Shown: in pieces, positions 1 to 8,843 of the stretch
How positions within the stretch are numbered: the first letter of the stretch is position 1
Layout: every line of letters begins with the position of its first letter
Assembly: GCF_900188035.1 (NCBI RefSeq)
Contig: NZ_FZNN01000012.1
Span: forward strand, 62,001 to 126,000
DNA from: Puniceibacterium sediminis
GTDB lineage: Bacteria; Pseudomonadota; Alphaproteobacteria; Rhodobacterales; Rhodobacteraceae
Direction of reading: 5' to 3'
Length of the DNA: 64,000 nucleotides
Program-made: the position numbers and the translations under genes
Notes under the pieces: model-generated
Database searches by the model: none
What the model saw: the letters and a program-made list of their open reading frames with translations, nothing else
What the model was told of the DNA's origin: nothing

Positions 1-897
1 CAGGCGCATGTCGTGAGCATCCTGAATGGCCGCAAAGTCCAGATGACGACGCCAGACAAAGGGGCGCAGGTCGGACAGGAACCTGTCGCCCGCAGCAATG
101 TCACCGGCGCAGGGGCGCGCCTTGATATAGGCGGCGCGTTCCCAGGTACGCCCGAGGCTTTCATAGTACCGCTCTGCGGCCTCCAGACCCATGCAGACCG
201 GGGTTACGCTGGGATCGGGGCGCAGGCGCAGATCGGTGCGAAAGACATAGCCTTCGCCGGTCAGATCGCCCAGCGTCGCAGCCATGCGGCGGGTGGCGCG
301 GATGAAACCGGCGCGGGCCTCGTGGAAATCGTCGGCGCTGTAGCGGGATTCATCGAACAGGCAGATCAGGTCGATATCCGAGGAATAATTGAGCTCTCCG
401 GCGCCCATCTTGCCCATGGCCAGCACCACCATGCCGCCTGCCGTATCCAGCTGATCCTCACCCAGCCCCGGCAGCTTGCCACGCCGGACCTCTTGCATCA
501 GCGCAGCCCGCAGGGCGCGCGCACAGGCCAGATCGGCAAGGTCGCTGAGCGTGCCGGTGACGGTTTCCAGCGGCCAGACGCCGCCCAGATCCGCGAGTGC
601 GGTCAGCAGTGCAATCCGGCGTTTGGCCTGCCGCAGATCGTTCGCCACCTGATCCAGCGCGCCGTTGCGCAGGTCGGAAAAGAGCGTCTTTACAGCAGCT
701 TCGGGATCGTCCAGCGCGGCCTCAAGCCAGGTGCCTTCCTTTTCGATCAACCCGCGCAGGAACGGGCTGCACCCGGCGGTTCCGGCAATCACATCCGCAA
801 CGGGACCTTTGGCCCAAGGGAGCGCTGCGCGCACGTCCTGGGCCGCGTCGGCGGCAAAGGGGCGGGGTGAGCGGGTGATGCGGCTGGCAAAGGTCAT
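1..897 (-). CDS. glnE: Bifunctional glutamine synthetase adenylyltransferase/deadenylase, N-terminal part (cut by window edge)
   Basis: Attaches and removes AMP on glutamine synthetase in response to nitrogen status through PII. The frame stays open from an ATG at 897 to base 1, giving 299 residues; the rest lies to the left of the window. The nucleotidyltransferase signature is clear: a GKMGAGELNYSSDIDL segment around residues 160-175, with the Asp-x-Asp metal ligands, then RTDLRLRPDPS and YYESLGRTWERAAYIKAR further on. All are diagnostic of the GlnE adenylyl transferase fold. The start is the first ATG in frame and opens MTFASRITRSP. It is transcribed away from the YbaK-type gene at 1009. 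The opposite-strand open frame over 13-870 is a shadow. Confidence 0.94.
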   Translation of the reverse strand, partial: MTFASRITRSPRPFAADAAQDVRAALPWAKGPVADVIAGTAGCSPFLRGLIEKEGTWLEAALDDPEAAVKTLFSDLRNGALDQVANDLRQAKRRIALLTALADLGGVWPLETVTGTLSDLADLACARALRAALMQEVRRGKLPGLGEDQLDTAGGMVVLAMGKMGAGELNYSSDIDLICLFDESRYSADDFHEARAGFIRATRRMAATLGDLTGEGYVFRTDLRLRPDPSVTPVCMGLEAAERYYESLGRTWERAAYIKARPCAGDIAAGDRFLSDLRPFVWRRHLDFAAIQDAHDMRL

Positions 898-1008
898 GGG
901 GGTAGATGGCCATGACTGGCCCCCAAGCGCAATGGTCTGCCGTCTTGTCCGCCACGGCTGGCTGGCCTAGCGTCCCGCTGACACTGCCAAGAACAGAAAG
1001 ACAAGCCG

Positions 1009-1476
1009 ATGAGCAAGAGCCTGACCCGTGTCCGAAACGCCCTGATCGCCGCCGGGATTGAACCCGATATTCGCGAGGTCGGACAGGCCCGCACCGCGCA
1101 GGAAGCGGCGGATTCGGTGGGTTGCGCGCTGGATCAGATCGCCAAGTCGATCATCTTTCGGGGCGAGGAGTCCGGCGAGGCGCTGCTGTTTCTGACCGCG
1201 GGCGGCAATCAGGTGAATGCGGCCAAGGCTTCGGCCATCGCGGGCGAGGCGTTGGGCAAGGCGGACGCGGCGCTGATTCGCTCGCAGACCGGTTTTGCCA
1301 TTGGCGGTGTGGCACCCGTCGGGCACCTGAGCCCGATCCGCGCCTGGCTGGATCCGCGATTGCACGAATTTGACGTGATCTGGGCCGCTGCGGGCACGCC
1401 ACGGCATGTGTTTGCGCTGGACCCGGGAACGCTATTGTCGCTGACCGGGGCCCTTGAGGGTGATTTTACGGATTAG
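1009..1476 (+). CDS. YbaK/EbsC-type aminoacyl-tRNA deacylase family protein
   Basis: A 155-residue single-domain protein of the YbaK/ProX superfamily, whose members hydrolyse mischarged tRNAs such as Cys-tRNA(Pro). The conserved lysine of the family sits in DQIAKSIIFR (K46), and the glycine-rich substrate loop is GFAIGGVAPVGH near residue 105. The length equals that of stand-alone family members, so no synthetase is fused to it. It is divergent from glnE, with about 110 bp between the two starts. Which aminoacyl-tRNA it edits cannot be read from the sequence. Confidence 0.9.
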   Translation: MSKSLTRVRNALIAAGIEPDIREVGQARTAQEAADSVGCALDQIAKSIIFRGEESGEALLFLTAGGNQVNAAKASAIAGEALGKADAALIRSQTGFAIGGVAPVGHLSPIRAWLDPRLHEFDVIWAAAGTPRHVFALDPGTLLSLTGALEGDFTD

Positions 1477-1650
1477 CTTTGTGATGGTAAGATGGGATGC
1501 GCCCCAGTTTACCAATCAGAATTGAAGCCCGATTATGTCAGTGTTGAGACAGAAGCCGCGCAGAATGGGCCGGCGTGGACCTCTCATTTTCTGCAGGTAA
1601 TACCCCAAAAACCCCTAATTTCACCCCACACAGACCGCCAAATTCGAAAA

Positions 1651-1727
1651 ATGTAAAAAACCTTCACATCGCCCCTTGAAGACTGCGCCCTGCGTCCCGA
1701 TCTATTCGATGTGAAAGACATTCACAT
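1651..1727 (+). promoter_or_regulatory. Candidate sigma-32-like promoter bracketed by two matching inverted repeats, upstream of the DUF2852 gene
   Basis: Two 19-bp inverted repeats of the form ATGTRAA-N5-TTCACAT lie at 1651-1669 (ATGTAAA/TTCACAT) and 1709-1727 (ATGTGAA/TTCACAT). Between them are CTTGAA (1675-1680) and CCCGATCTA (1696-1704), 15 bp apart, which resembles the heat-shock sigma factor consensus CTTGAA-N13-17-CCCCAT. The second repeat would cover the transcription start. The repeat has TGTGA and TCACA separated by 7 bases, not the 6 of a CRP site. The cognate regulator is unknown. Confidence 0.4.
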
Positions 1728-1757
1728 TAAAACGCAACGCAGACAACGGAGACCAAC

Positions 1758-2177
1758 ATGACATCTGCAACTTATACCGCCACGCTTCCCGCCAACGCCG
1801 GTTGGTTTTCGCGCGCTGAAGCCTGGCTTGACCGAAAGGGCAAAGGCGCCTGGATCGCCGCAATGGTCCTCGGCTTCGTCTTCTTCTGGCCGGTTGGCCT
1901 CGCCCTTCTCTTCTATATGATCTGGAGCAAGAAAATGTTCAGCACCTCCTGCCGTAAATCCTTCAAGTCCAGCGGTTTCAGCACCATGAAATCCAGCGGC
2001 AATTCGGCCTTTGACGCCTACAAGGCCGACACCCTGCGTCGCCTGCAAGAAGAGCAGGCAAACTTTGAAGACTTCCTTAAGCGTCTGCGCGACGCCAAGG
2101 ACAAGGCCGAGTTCGACCAGTTCATGGACGACCGCGCCTCGAAGGCCCGCACGACAAACGCGCCTGCCGAGGCCTGA
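1758..2177 (+). CDS. DUF2852 domain membrane protein
   Basis: A 139-residue protein matching the DUF2852 family of alphaproteobacteria. An N-terminal linker is followed by one hydrophobic span at about residues 30-56 (AWIAAMVLGFVFFWPVGLAL), then a basic, Ser-rich stretch and a charged helical C-terminus (about residues 85-130) rich in Lys, Glu and Arg that is likely coiled coil. Function is unknown. The start ATG follows CGGAGACCAAC. The upstream region has a candidate heat-shock-type promoter and paired inverted repeats, so stress-linked regulation is possible but unproven. Confidence 0.85.
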   Translation: MTSATYTATLPANAGWFSRAEAWLDRKGKGAWIAAMVLGFVFFWPVGLALLFYMIWSKKMFSTSCRKSFKSSGFSTMKSSGNSAFDAYKADTLRRLQEEQANFEDFLKRLRDAKDKAEFDQFMDDRASKARTTNAPAEA

Positions 2178-2239
2178 AGCCAACCATAACGACAGCATGG
2201 CCCCCGTTCGGGGCCGTGCGCCATTTCAGAGGGGACAAC

Positions 2240-2683
2240 ATGTACAGCCAAGCCTCATATCTTCCTGATCCGGTGCAGAACCGGGAGTTTTATGCCGACG
2301 TGCCGGTGAAACGCGCGATTGCCTGGATCATCGACGTGATCGTCGTTGCGGCGCTTGTGGTGCCTGCGGTGGTGTTCACCGCCTTTATCGGCCTGTTCTT
2401 TCTGGTGCCGCTTTATCTGGTGCTGAGCTTTGCCTACCGCACGATCACCATCGCCAACGGATCGGCCACCTGGGGCATGCGCCTGATGGCGATCGAATTG
2501 CGTGACGCGCTGGGTCAGCGCCTGAACCTGGGTCAGGCCTTTCTGCACACGCTGGGGTATAGTCTGTCGCTTTCCTTTATGCCGGTGCAGCTGATTTCGG
2601 CCGTTTGCATGTGCGCGACGGAACGTGGTCAGGGCGTGACGGACATGGCTTTGGGCACGGTAATGATCAACCGGCGCAGCTAA
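2240..2683 (+). CDS. RDD family integral membrane protein
   Basis: A 147-residue RDD-family protein. Two long hydrophobic segments are visible (AWIIDVIVVAALVVPAVVF and IGLFFLVPLYLVLSF), followed by a loop with TWGMRLMAIELRD and a third hydrophobic region near SLSLSFMPVQLIS. The family-typical Asp is in the first span. The ATG at 2240 is preceded by AGAGGGGAC, a good ribosome binding site; an ATG 24 bases upstream is in frame but poorly supported. It lies 62 bp after the DUF2852 gene and may be co-transcribed with it. The transported substrate, if any, is not inferable. Confidence 0.88.
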   Translation: MYSQASYLPDPVQNREFYADVPVKRAIAWIIDVIVVAALVVPAVVFTAFIGLFFLVPLYLVLSFAYRTITIANGSATWGMRLMAIELRDALGQRLNLGQAFLHTLGYSLSLSFMPVQLISAVCMCATERGQGVTDMALGTVMINRRS

Positions 2684-2772
2684 GTCGGGCATCTAAGACC
2701 TCGGCGGGGCTTGGCTCTGCCCGGTTCTGTTGCTAAGTTTTTACAAAATATTTGCCGGGACGTTAAATTCTC

Positions 2773-3582
2773 ATGCGCCACTCGCTGCCTCTTGCGCCGC
2801 AATTCTATGTGACCGCGCCTCAGCCCTGCCCGTATCTTGCGGGTCGGATGGAGAGGAAATTGTTCACTGCACTACAGGGCGATCAGGCCGAAAAGCTGAA
2901 CGACAGTCTGTCCAAGCAGGGATTTCGGCGGTCGCAGAATGTGCTGTACCGGCCGTCCTGTTCGGATTGCTCGGCCTGCCTTTCGGCGCGGATCAACGTT
3001 GCCGAATTCGCGCCAAGCAAAAGCCAGCGCCGCACGATCAGCCGCAACGCCCATCTGAAACGCCACGCTGCCAGCCCCTGGGCGACCGAGGATCAGTACA
3101 GCCTGTTCCGCCGCTACCTTGACCACCGCCACGCGGATGGTGGCATGGCGGATATGGATGTGTTTGAATTTGCCGCGATGATCGAGGAGACGCCGATCCG
3201 CAGCCGTGTCGTCGAATATGCCGATGAGGCGGGCAAGCTGACGGCGGTCTGCCTGACGGATGTTCTCGATGACGGGCTGTCGATGGTCTATTCCTTCTTT
3301 GAACCGGACCTGCCGAAACAAAGCCTAGGGTCCTGGATGATTCTGGACCACGTGAACATCGCCCGCGAAACCAAGCTGCCCTATGTCTATCTGGGCTATT
3401 GGGTGCCCGGGTCGCCGAAGATGGGGTACAAGGCCACGTTTTCGGGGCTTGAGGTCTACCGTCACGGTCGCTGGCAGAAGATGAAGGGGCTCGAAGAGTA
3501 CGCAGAGGACACGCATCCCCTGTCGACCGATCCGATTGCCGAACAGGTGGCGAATATATCCCTGCCGGATTCGCGGGGATAA
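2773..3582 (+). CDS. bpt: Leucyl/arginyl-tRNA-protein transferase (Bpt/ATE family)
   Basis: Transfers an amino acid from aminoacyl-tRNA to N-terminal Asp or Glu of proteins, marking them for ClpS/ClpAP degradation by the N-end rule. At 269 residues it has the normal length. The N-terminal domain shows [14 protein letters not shown] and the Cys-containing [15 protein letters not shown]; the C-terminal GNAT-like domain shows [11 protein letters not shown] and [17 protein letters not shown]. Bacterial members may use Leu-tRNA, and the product name follows the family. It is a single gene, convergent with gph across 18 bp. Confidence 0.93.
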   Translation: MRHSLPLAPQFYVTAPQPCPYLAGRMERKLFTALQGDQAEKLNDSLSKQGFRRSQNVLYRPSCSDCSACLSARINVAEFAPSKSQRRTISRNAHLKRHAASPWATEDQYSLFRRYLDHRHADGGMADMDVFEFAAMIEETPIRSRVVEYADEAGKLTAVCLTDVLDDGLSMVYSFFEPDLPKQSLGSWMILDHVNIARETKLPYVYLGYWVPGSPKMGYKATFSGLEVYRHGRWQKMKGLEEYAEDTHPLSTDPIAEQVANISLPDSRG

Positions 3583-3600
3583 GGCCTGCGTCTGGGCCCC

Positions 3601-4266
3601 CTACCCCAGCAATTGCCCGACCACCGGCAGCAGTTCGTCGAAATGGCCGATCAGGGCCTCGGGCTCCAGCGCCACCATTTCCGCAGCCCCCAGCGGGCCG
3701 AATGTCACCAGCACGCAGGGCACACCGGCGGCGGCGGCAGTCTTGCGGTCGGTGACGGTGTCGCCGATCAGGCAGCTTTGGCCCACGGCCCCGCCTGCGC
3801 CTGTCACGGCGGCAACATAGGGCGCGGGGTCGGGTTTGCGCACTGGCAGGGTATCGGCCCCGATCATTGAGCCGAACAGATCGCGCACCCCAAGACAGCG
3901 CAGCAGGATTTCGGCCAGTCCCGCAGGTTTGTTGGTGCAGACGCCGGTGCGATAGCCGTTATCCAGCAGCGCCTGCACGGCTGTTACCGCGCCGGGATAC
4001 AGCACTGTATGCACGTCGATCGCATCTTCGTAGGCGCGCAGCAGTTCGGGATACCAGCGGTCGACCACAGCGTCGTCCATCCGGCCGATCCGCGTGAGGC
4101 CAAGGGTCAGCATCGCACGCCCGCCGCGCAGGGCCGTCCCCGCATCGGTCGCCGGATCGAGCACCGCGCCCGCCCCCATCGCATCAAAACAAAAGTTGGC
4201 CGCCGCGATCAGATCGCCGCTTGTGTCGGCCAATGTGCCGTCGAGGTCAAAGATCACCGTGCGCAT
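3601..4266 (-). CDS. gph: Phosphoglycolate phosphatase-like HAD hydrolase
   Basis: A HAD subfamily IA phosphatase, 221 residues. The nucleophile motif FDLDGTLAD (Asp7, Asp9) is at the N-terminus, motif II/III TNKPAG near residue 112, and GDTVTDRKTAAAAGV near 168. In this family the enzyme clears 2-phosphoglycolate formed by DNA repair or photorespiration. The four-helix cap between motifs I and II is typical of Gph. Substrate specificity among Gph-like HADs is not certain from sequence. It is divergent from glmU. Confidence 0.87.
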   Translation of the reverse strand: MRTVIFDLDGTLADTSGDLIAAANFCFDAMGAGAVLDPATDAGTALRGGRAMLTLGLTRIGRMDDAVVDRWYPELLRAYEDAIDVHTVLYPGAVTAVQALLDNGYRTGVCTNKPAGLAEILLRCLGVRDLFGSMIGADTLPVRKPDPAPYVAAVTGAGGAVGQSCLIGDTVTDRKTAAAAGVPCVLVTFGPLGAAEMVALEPEALIGHFDELLPVVGQLLG

Positions 4267-4386
4267 ATCGCTCCTGTCCGGGCCGTGGCCCTGTCATAAC
4301 CCGCAATCCAACGTGATCCAGTGTCACCTTGCCCTGCGCCACAGGACCGATAAAACGGGGGCGCACAAATAACAAAGAGAAATGCC

Positions 4387-5742
4387 ATGAGCATCGCACT
4401 GATCATCCTGGCCGCAGGCAAGGGCACACGGATGGAATCGGACCTGCCCAAGGTCCTTCACAAGATCGCCGGTGCGCCAATGCTGGTGCATGCGATGCAA
4501 TCCGGCATCGCGCTGACGCCAGAACGGATCATCGTCGTGGCCGGCCACGGCGCGGATCTGGTGCAGGCCGCAGCCCAGGAGTACGACGCCGAGGCCGAGG
4601 TGGTGATCCAGTCCGAACAGCTGGGCACCGCCCATGCCGTAGCGCAGGCCAAGGCGGCGCTGGAGGATTTTGACGGCGATGCGCTGGTTCTATATGGCGA
4701 CACGCCGTTCATCAGCCACGACACGCTTGAGGCGATGGCCGTCGCGCGCGCGCATCACGACGTGGTCGTTCTGGGGTTCGAGGCAGTTGATCCTGCCCGT
4801 TACGGCCGTCTGGTCATGCAGGGCGAGACGCTGGAACGGATTGTCGAGTTCAAGGACGCCTCGGAAGAAGAGCGGATGATCACCCTGTGCAATTCCGGCG
4901 TGATCTCGGCGGATGCGAAAACCCTTTTCGATCTGATCGACGCGGTGGGCAACGACAACGCCGGCGAGGAATATTACCTGACCGACATCATCGGCATCGC
5001 CCGCGCGCGCGGGTTGTCGGCCACCGCCGTCACCTGTGACGAATCCGAAACGCTGGGCATCAATTCCCGGGCCGATCTGGCCCGCGCCGAGGCATCGTTC
5101 CAGATACGCGCCCGCGCCACGCTGCTTGAGGATGGCGTGACGATGCAGGCCCCCGACACGGTGTTCCTGTCCTATGACACGGTGATCGGACGCGATGCCG
5201 AGATCGAGCCGAACGTGATCTTTGGCCCCGGTGCCACCATCGAATCCGGCGCGCGTATTCGGGCCTTCTCGCATCTTGAGGGCTGTCATGTGTCGCGCGG
5301 GTCGGTGGTTGGCCCCTTTGCCCGTCTGCGCCCCGGCGCGGAACTGGCCGAGGATGTGCATGTCGGCAACTTTGTCGAGGTGAAGAACGCCATGCTGGCC
5401 GAAGGGGTGAAGGCGAACCACCTGAGCTATATCGGCGATGCCGACATCGGCGAGCGGACCAATATCGGTGCCGGCACCATCACCTGCAATTATGACGGCG
5501 TGTTCAAGCACCGCACCACCATCGGCGCGGATGCCTTTATCGGGTCCAACACCATGCTGGTGGCCCCGGTCACCGTGGGCAATGGCGCGCTGACCGGCAG
5601 CGGTTCGGTCATCACCAAGAACGTTCCAGATGGCGCGCTGGCGCTGGGTCGTGCACCGCAGGTGACGAAAGAAGGCCATGGGCGTAAGCTGTTTGAAATG
5701 CTCAAGGCGCGCAAAGCGAAACTGACAAAGGGGACCAACTGA
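4387..5742 (+). CDS. glmU: Bifunctional GlcNAc-1-phosphate uridyltransferase/glucosamine-1-phosphate acetyltransferase
   Basis: Makes UDP-GlcNAc for peptidoglycan and LPS in two steps: acetylation of glucosamine-1-phosphate, then uridylyl transfer. The protein has 451 residues. The N-terminal Rossmann-like pyrophosphorylase opens with LAAGKGTRM (residues 8-16) and PKVLHK. From about residue 250 a left-handed beta helix of hexapeptide repeats carries the acetyltransferase, with the conserved NIGAGTITCNYDG near residue 360. Its TGA overlaps the glmS ATG by one base (TGATG), so the two genes are translationally coupled and supply consecutive parts of the same pathway. Confidence 0.97.
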   Translation: MSIALIILAAGKGTRMESDLPKVLHKIAGAPMLVHAMQSGIALTPERIIVVAGHGADLVQAAAQEYDAEAEVVIQSEQLGTAHAVAQAKAALEDFDGDALVLYGDTPFISHDTLEAMAVARAHHDVVVLGFEAVDPARYGRLVMQGETLERIVEFKDASEEERMITLCNSGVISADAKTLFDLIDAVGNDNAGEEYYLTDIIGIARARGLSATAVTCDESETLGINSRADLARAEASFQIRARATLLEDGVTMQAPDTVFLSYDTVIGRDAEIEPNVIFGPGATIESGARIRAFSHLEGCHVSRGSVVGPFARLRPGAELAEDVHVGNFVEVKNAMLAEGVKANHLSYIGDADIGERTNIGAGTITCNYDGVFKHRTTIGADAFIGSNTMLVAPVTVGNGALTGSGSVITKNVPDGALALGRAPQVTKEGHGRKLFEMLKARKAKLTKGTN

Positions 5743-7559
5743 TGTGCGGTATTGTAGGGGTCCTTGGGACCCATGAAGTGGCCCCGATCCTGATCGAGGC
5801 GCTGAAACGGCTGGAATATCGTGGCTATGACAGCGCCGGTATCGCCACGGTGAACGACGGCGTGCTGGATCGTCGCCGCGCGGTTGGCAAGCTGGTGAAC
5901 CTGTCCGATCTGCTGGTGCATGACCCGCTGGCGGGCAAATCCGGGATCGGCCACACCCGCTGGGCCACCCATGGCGCCCCGACCACCAAGAACGCCCACC
6001 CGCACCAGTCCGGCCCGGTCGCCGTGGTGCACAACGGCATCATCGAGAATTTCCGCGAGTTGCGCGCCGAACTGGCAGCCCTTGGGATGACACCGGTCAG
6101 CGAAACCGACACCGAAACCATCGCCATGCTGACGCAGCATTACATGTCACAGGGGCTGGGCCCGATCGAGGCGGCGAACGAGACCATTGACCGGCTGAAA
6201 GGCGCCTTTGCGCTGGTGTTCCTGTTTCAGGGCGAGGGTGATCTGATGATTGCCGCGCGCAAGGGATCGCCGCTGGCTGTGGGGCATGGGGATGGTGAGA
6301 TGTATGTCGGGTCAGACGCCATTGCGCTGGCCACGCTGACCGACCGGATCACCTATCTTGAGGAAGGCGACCGTGCCTTTGTCACACGTACTTCGGTCGA
6401 GATCCGCGACAGTGAGGGACGGCTGGTCAACCGGGCGATCAAGCAGATCCACATGGATGCCGCCCGCGTCGACAAGGCCGGTTACAAGCATTTCATGGCC
6501 AAGGAGATCGCAGAACAGCCCACCGTTCTGGCCGATGCCCTGCGCGGATACCTTGACGGTGACACCATCAGCCTGCCGGGCGAACCGCTTGATTTCACCA
6601 AGATCGAACGGCTGACACTGGTCGCCTGCGGTACGGCATTCTACGCCTGCCTGACGGCCAAATACTGGTTTGAACAGCTGGCCGGGCTGCCGGTCGAGGT
6701 CGATGTCGCGTCCGAATTCCGCTACCGCGAGCCGCCGATCACCGCCCACACTGTCGCGCTGTTTGTCAGCCAGTCGGGCGAGACGGCGGATACGCTGGCG
6801 GCCCTGCGTTACTGCAAGGACAAGGCCGACAAGATCGTGTCGGTGGTCAATGTCGCCGAATCCTCGATCGCGCGGGAAAGCGATCTGGCCCTGCCGATCC
6901 ATGCCGGGGTCGAGGTTGGCGTCGCATCGACCAAGGCGTTCACCTGCCAGCTGAACGTGCTGCTGTTGCTGGCGCTAAAGGCGGCTGTCGACCGGGGCCG
7001 GATGACGCCAGAGGCGCTGGCCGAAACGCTGGCGTCTCTGCGCGCGCTGCCGGGGGTTCTGAACGCTGCGATGGACCGCAGCGACGACATCAATCAGGCG
7101 GCCCGCCAGATTGCCGAGGCGCGCGATGTGCTGTTCCTGGGCCGGGGCCTGATGTATCCGCTCGCCCTTGAAGGGGCATTGAAGCTGAAGGAAATCAGCT
7201 ACATCCATGCCGAAGCTTATGCGTCGGGTGAACTCAAGCACGGCCCCATCGCCCTGATCGACAAGTCGGTGCCGGTGGTGGTCATGGCACCGCGCGACGC
7301 GCTGTTCGACAAGACCGTGTCGAACATGCAAGAGGTGCTGGCACGCGGCGGCAAGGTGCTGCTGATCACCGACGCGGCGGGGGCTGCCGAGGCCGGTCAG
7401 GACGTCTGGAAAACGATCATCCTGCCCGAGGTGCCATCCATCCTGAGCCCGCTGCTATACGCCATCCCGGCCCAGCTGCTGGCCTATCACACGGCCATCG
7501 CAAAGGGCACGGATGTGGACCAGCCGCGCAATCTGGCAAAGTCCGTGACGGTCGAGTAG
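5742..7559 (+). CDS. glmS: Glutamine-fructose-6-phosphate aminotransferase (isomerizing)
   Basis: Catalyses the first committed step of hexosamine synthesis, fructose-6-phosphate plus glutamine to glucosamine-6-phosphate. At 605 residues it is full length. Cys2 of MCGIVGVLG becomes the N-terminal nucleophile of the glutaminase domain, with GHTRWATHG and HNGIIENF following. Two SIS domains are marked by VACGTAFYACLTAKYW and SQSGETADTLAAL, and by the EISYIHAEAYASGELKHGP segment. The C-terminus AKSVTVE matches the conserved tail. Starts inside the glmU stop codon. No glmS ribozyme is expected or seen. Confidence 0.97.
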   Translation: MCGIVGVLGTHEVAPILIEALKRLEYRGYDSAGIATVNDGVLDRRRAVGKLVNLSDLLVHDPLAGKSGIGHTRWATHGAPTTKNAHPHQSGPVAVVHNGIIENFRELRAELAALGMTPVSETDTETIAMLTQHYMSQGLGPIEAANETIDRLKGAFALVFLFQGEGDLMIAARKGSPLAVGHGDGEMYVGSDAIALATLTDRITYLEEGDRAFVTRTSVEIRDSEGRLVNRAIKQIHMDAARVDKAGYKHFMAKEIAEQPTVLADALRGYLDGDTISLPGEPLDFTKIERLTLVACGTAFYACLTAKYWFEQLAGLPVEVDVASEFRYREPPITAHTVALFVSQSGETADTLAALRYCKDKADKIVSVVNVAESSIARESDLALPIHAGVEVGVASTKAFTCQLNVLLLLALKAAVDRGRMTPEALAETLASLRALPGVLNAAMDRSDDINQAARQIAEARDVLFLGRGLMYPLALEGALKLKEISYIHAEAYASGELKHGPIALIDKSVPVVVMAPRDALFDKTVSNMQEVLARGGKVLLITDAAGAAEAGQDVWKTIILPEVPSILSPLLYAIPAQLLAYHTAIAKGTDVDQPRNLAKSVTVE

Positions 7560-7568
7560 GAAGGCCCC

Positions 7569-8123
7569 ATGGCCAAGCAATTCGACCGGATCAGCCCGGA
7601 ACACCGCGCCTTTATCGAGGCGCAGCATATCTTTTTCACCGGCACCGCCGGGCCTTCGGGGCGTGTGAACGTCTCGCCCAAGGGGATGGAGTCGCTGCGC
7701 GTCACTGAGGATAATCGCATCCTGTGGCTGAACCTGACCGGGTCGGGCAATGAAACCGCGGGGCATCTGACGCAGGATCCGCGGATGACCTTGATGTGGT
7801 GTTCTTTCACCCGGCGACCGATGATCCTGCGCGCCTATGGCACGGCGCGCACCCTGCACCGGGATCACCCGGACTGGGCCGAAACGGTTGCCCTGTTTGG
7901 CGACCCGCTGGGCGCCCGGCAGATCTATGATCTGAGCGTCGAGATGGTGCAGAGCTCTTGCGGCTATTCCATCCCCTTCTTTGACCATGTCGGTGAACGC
8001 GACACGCTGAAGGTCTGGGCCGAGGACAAGGGCGAAGACGGCATCGAAACTTACTGGGATACGCGCAACCGCACCACCATCGACGGTGCCCCCACCGGCA
8101 TAGAGGCGAACCTGAACAAATGA
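7569..8123 (+). CDS. Pyridoxamine 5'-phosphate oxidase-fold flavoprotein
   Basis: A 184-residue split-barrel FMN-binding protein of the PPOX superfamily. The N-terminal half shows FTGTAGPSGRVNVSPKGME and NETAGHLTQDPRMTL, as in small stand-alone family members. The PNPOx C-terminal dimerisation region is absent, so it is not classical PdxH. It starts 9 bp after glmS and overlaps the next gene by 4 bases (ATGA), suggesting a glmU-glmS-this gene-alkD-like read-through unit. The substrate is unknown; heme, F420 or small-molecule reductase roles occur in the superfamily. Confidence 0.85.
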   Translation: MAKQFDRISPEHRAFIEAQHIFFTGTAGPSGRVNVSPKGMESLRVTEDNRILWLNLTGSGNETAGHLTQDPRMTLMWCSFTRRPMILRAYGTARTLHRDHPDWAETVALFGDPLGARQIYDLSVEMVQSSCGYSIPFFDHVGERDTLKVWAEDKGEDGIETYWDTRNRTTIDGAPTGIEANLNK

Positions 8124-8797
8124 CCATGGACGAGGCGCTCGACGCCCTGAAAGCCGCCGCCGAACCGGGCCGCGCAGAACAGATGGCCGCCTATCACAAG
8201 GTGGACCGTCCCTATCTGGGCGTGCCCAATCCGGCGATCAACACCATCGTTTCCGAGTGGCGTCAGGAGATGGACATCGACGCGCGGGTCGCCTTGGCGG
8301 CGGCGCTGTGGGAAACCGATGTGTTTGAGGCACGTCTGGCGGCGGCCAAGCTGCTGACACAGGCCCGGATGCGCCCCGACGAGGCCGCCTGGGATCTGAT
8401 CCAGTCCTGGGTGCCCGATTTCGACAGCTGGGCGATCGCCGATCACGCCTGCATGGCCGGGCAACGGCGGCTGGTGGCTGACCCTGCGCGGCTTGATCAG
8501 GTGGAGCTTTGGACACAGAGCGACAATATCTGGACCCGCCGTGCCGCGCTGGTGGTGACCCTGCCCTGGACCAAGCAGAATTTCCCCACGGAACAGGAAC
8601 TTGCGGCGCGCGAACGTATCCTTGGCTGGGCCGCCGGGTATCTGGATCGCAAGAACGGCATCATCCAGAAGGCCGTCGCCTGGTGGCTGCGCGATCTGTC
8701 GAAACACGCCCCGGACCGCACCCGTGCGTTCCTGGAGGAGCACGGCGGGCGGATGAAGGCCTATGCCGTGAAAGAGGCGCGTCGGCACCTTTCATAG
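8120..8797 (+). CDS. DNA alkylation repair protein, AlkD-like HEAT-repeat glycosylase
   Basis: A 225-residue all-helical protein of the AlkD family, which excises bulky or positively charged N3/N7-alkylated bases without flipping them. The expected active-site spacing is visible: SWAIAD, with Trp and Asp four residues apart, and WTRRAALV carrying the conserved Arg. Overlapping helical repeats span the whole length. It is translationally coupled (ATGA) to the preceding PPOX-fold gene. Assignment to the family is good; activity on a given adduct is inference. Confidence 0.88.
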   Translation: MTMDEALDALKAAAEPGRAEQMAAYHKVDRPYLGVPNPAINTIVSEWRQEMDIDARVALAAALWETDVFEARLAAAKLLTQARMRPDEAAWDLIQSWVPDFDSWAIADHACMAGQRRLVADPARLDQVELWTQSDNIWTRRAALVVTLPWTKQNFPTEQELAARERILGWAAGYLDRKNGIIQKAVAWWLRDLSKHAPDRTRAFLEEHGGRMKAYAVKEARRHLS

Positions 8798-8843
8798 GGC
8801 TGGCGGCTTCCGGATACGCCGCAACCGATGGGCGTCGGGGCGA

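Noticed and set aside
13-870. Long plus-strand open frame (285 codons)
   Set aside because: It is antisense to glnE; the minus-strand translation has unmistakable GlnE motifs.
1709-1727. CRP/FNR site
   Set aside because: TGTGA and TCACA are separated by 7 bases; CRP-type sites need 6.
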